The notes under the pieces: generated by a model | The model's input: only the letters and a program-made list of their open reading frames with translations | Database searches by the model: none | What the model was told of the DNA's origin: nothing | Shown: one piece after another, positions 62,369 through 64,000 of the stretch | Numbering within the stretch: position 1 is the stretch's first letter | Layout of the letters: each line of letters starts with the position of its first letter | Position numbers and translations under genes: made by a program | NCBI GenBank assembly: GCA_963727765.1 | Contig: CAVSGZ010000013.1 | Span: 573,743-637,742, forward strand | DNA: 64,000 bases | Origin: FEN-299 sp963727765 | GTDB taxonomy: Bacteria; Acidobacteriota; Vicinamibacteria; Vicinamibacterales; Fen-181 | Direction: 5' to 3'

Positions 62369-63826
62369 ATGTCCTGTCCCAGAGTCCGCTTCGCCCCATC
62401 CCCGACCGGCTACCTTCATGTCGGCGGCGCCCGCACGGCGTTGTTCAACTGGCTGTACGCACGCCATAGCGGCGGCACCTTCGTCCTGCGCATCGAGGAC
62501 ACCGACGTCGAGCGCTCGTCGTGGGAGATGGTGGCGGGGATCCTCGACGGGATGAAGTGGCTTGGCCTCGACTGGGACGAAGGGCCGGAGGTCGGCGGCG
62601 CCCACGGCCCCTACTTCCAGTCCGAGCGGCTCGACCGCTACCGCGACGCGGCGGAGCGCCTGGTGGCATCTGGCCACGCGTATTACTGCTACTGCAATCC
62701 CGACGAGATCAAGGCGAAGCGCGAGGCGGCGGAACAGGCGGGGCAGACCTGGTCCTACGACCGCACGTGCGCGAACCTCGTGCCCGACGAAGTGGCCGCG
62801 CGCGAACGCGCGGGCATGGCGCGGGCGATCCGTTTCCGCATGCCGGCCGGCACGACGTCCTACGACGATGTGGTGCATGGGAAGATCGAGTTCGACAACG
62901 CGGTGATCGAGGACTTCGTGGTGCTGCGGTCGGACCGCCAGCCGACCTACCACCTGTCGGTCGTCGTCGACGACATCGACATGGGGATCACGGATGTCGT
63001 CCGCGGCGACGACCACATCTCGAACACGCCCAAGCAGGTGCTGCTCTACGAGGCGCTCGGCGCCCCGGTGCCGCGCTTCGCGCACGTGCCGCTCATCCTC
63101 GGGCCAGACAAGCGGCGGCTGAGCAAGCGCCACGGCGCGACGTCGGTGATGGAGTACGAGCGGCAGGGGTTCCTGCCCGAGGCGATGTTCAACTTCCTGG
63201 CGCTACTCGGGTGGTCGCCGGGAGACGACCGCGAGCTGTTCACGCGCGAGGAGCTCGTCTCGGCCTTTACGCTCGACGGCATCGCGTCGAGCAATGCGGT
63301 GTTCAACCCGGAGAAGCTGGAGTGGTTCAACCAGCAGCACCTCGCGCGGCTCTCCGGCGACGAGATCACGAACCGCCTGGAGCCGGCACTCCGCGAGTTG
63401 GGGATGTGGGACGACGACCTGCGCGGGGCGCGGCGGGAGTGGTTCCATGAGGCGATCGAGGTCCTGAAGCCGCGCGCGAAGAAACTGCGCGATCTGGCGG
63501 AGCAGGGGCGGTACTTCTTCCTCGATCCGGGTGAGGACGAGGAGGCGGCCGTGAAGAAGCACCTGTCGGCGCCGGGGCTCGCCGCGCACCTCTCGGTGTG
63601 GGGCGAGGCGCTCGCGACTGTCGATCCCTTCACGCCGGCCGCGATCGAGACGGCGCTGCGCGCATGCGCGGAATCGCTCGGCATCAAGGCGGCGACGCTC
63701 ATTCACGCCACGCGCATCGCGGTGACGGGGCAGGGTGTCAGCCCGAGCGTCTTCGACGTCGTGGTGCTGGTAGGACGGGAGCGGACGCTCGAGCGGCTTG
63801 CGCGGCTGCGGGCGACACTTGTCTGA
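62369..63826 (+). CDS. gltX: glutamate-tRNA ligase
   Basis: A 485-aa class I synthetase. RFAPSPTGYLHVGGARTALF contains the HIGH-type motif (LHVG), TFVLRIEDTD follows, and LSKRHGATSV is the KMSKS-type loop. The zinc-finger-like segment (AYYCYCNPDEIKAKREAAEQ) has CYC only. ATG 62369 is chosen over GTG 62366. The anticodon-binding C-terminal half is complete. Whether it is discriminating or also charges tRNA-Gln (needing GatCAB) cannot be told here; notably a tRNA-Gln gene follows directly. Confidence 0.95.
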   Translation: MSCPRVRFAPSPTGYLHVGGARTALFNWLYARHSGGTFVLRIEDTDVERSSWEMVAGILDGMKWLGLDWDEGPEVGGAHGPYFQSERLDRYRDAAERLVASGHAYYCYCNPDEIKAKREAAEQAGQTWSYDRTCANLVPDEVAARERAGMARAIRFRMPAGTTSYDDVVHGKIEFDNAVIEDFVVLRSDRQPTYHLSVVVDDIDMGITDVVRGDDHISNTPKQVLLYEALGAPVPRFAHVPLILGPDKRRLSKRHGATSVMEYERQGFLPEAMFNFLALLGWSPGDDRELFTREELVSAFTLDGIASSNAVFNPEKLEWFNQQHLARLSGDEITNRLEPALRELGMWDDDLRGARREWFHEAIEVLKPRAKKLRDLAEQGRYFFLDPGEDEEAAVKKHLSAPGLAAHLSVWGEALATVDPFTPAAIETALRACAESLGIKAATLIHATRIAVTGQGVSPSVFDVVVLVGRERTLERLARLRATLV

Positions 63827-63842
63827 CGACGACCGTAGGTAG

Positions 63843-63862
63843 GCCGGCCCTTTAGGGCCGGC
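63843..63862. repeat. perfect GC palindrome after gltX
   Basis: GCCGGCCCTTTAGGGCCGGC: 8-bp arms with a TTTA loop and no U-tract. It may be a REP-like element or help end the gltX transcript. Confidence 0.75.
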
Positions 63863-63868
63863 GCGCGC

Positions 63869-63897
63869 TTGCACGGCCCGGCTTCATCCGCTAAAAT
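63869..63897 (+). promoter_or_regulatory. promoter of tRNA-Gln
   Basis: TTGCAC, a 17-bp spacer and TAAAAT, ending 28 bp before the mature tRNA start. Spacing and sequence fit a sigma70-type stable-RNA promoter. Confidence 0.7.
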
Positions 63898-63925
63898 CAA
63901 TAATTCCTGCTTGGTTCGCCTCTGC

Positions 63926-63999
63926 TGGGAGGTCGTTCAACGGTAGGACACGTGGCTCTGGACCACGTTATCGGGGTTCAAATCCCTGCCTCCCAGCCA
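63926..63999 (+). tRNA. tRNA-Gln(CUG)
   Basis: 74 nt. The acceptor TGGGAGG pairs with CCTCCCA, the D-arm has TCGTTCAACGGTAGGACA, the anticodon loop CTCTGGA carries CTG, and the T-arm is GGTTCAAATCC. Discriminator G and CCA are encoded. Confidence 0.95.
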
Positions 64000-64000
64000 A

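Overview
This is the chromosomal replication-origin region of a very GC-rich, Gram-negative-type bacterium. Gene content (heptose-1-phosphate adenylyltransferase, periplasmic SurA-like chaperone, lipoproteins, secreted proteases), the base composition and the style of the intergenic repeats fit an Acidobacteriota member of the Vicinamibacteria type best. That placement is inference, because no rRNA gene is present. Genes left of about 26.5 kb run leftward and dnaA onward runs rightward, so the two arms diverge from an origin built around dnaA. DnaA boxes lie on both sides of that gene.

Left arm, read outward from the origin: rpmH-rnpA-yidD-yidC-jag-mnmE-mnmG-rsmG, then two parS sites, parA-parB, a selenophosphate synthetase gene with an in-frame UGA (predicted selenoprotein), an F-type ATP synthase cluster (two b-type subunits, delta, alpha, gamma, beta, epsilon; a and c are absent), a PP2C phosphatase, a heptose-phosphate adenylyltransferase, mfd, a SurA-like isomerase, a NusG paralogue, a repeat-flanked four-helix-bundle gene, dusB, a HAD-like gene and a truncated zinc-ribbon gene.

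Right arm: dnaA-dnaN-gyrB-gyrA-lipoprotein (recF is missing from its usual place), a bidirectional-looking terminator, then leftward pcrA, glmS, glmU, a basic TPR protein and rsmI. After these come a DUF885 peptidase-like gene, a zinc-ribbon gene, galU, serS and tRNA-Ser(UGA). A signalling block follows: a HEAT-like protein translationally coupled to an HD-GYP-like protein, facing two tandem GAF-GAF-GGDEF paralogues. The last part holds a large secreted TldD/TldE-like fusion protein, an ArsR-SRPBCC regulator, an old-yellow-enzyme homologue, tRNA-Ser(GCU), a secreted isochorismatase-like protein, a secreted cyanophycinase-like protein, gltX and tRNA-Gln(CUG).

The most unusual element is a cassette of about 820 bp at 2173-2995. 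It is a four-helix-bundle (23S-IVS type) gene flanked by inverted arrays of a 20-bp repeat, and a third array without the gene sits at the 3' end of parB. Seven genes, including gyrA and gyrB, are split by single-base indels. I read these as assembly or base-calling errors rather than real pseudogenes, and I annotate the genes as whole.
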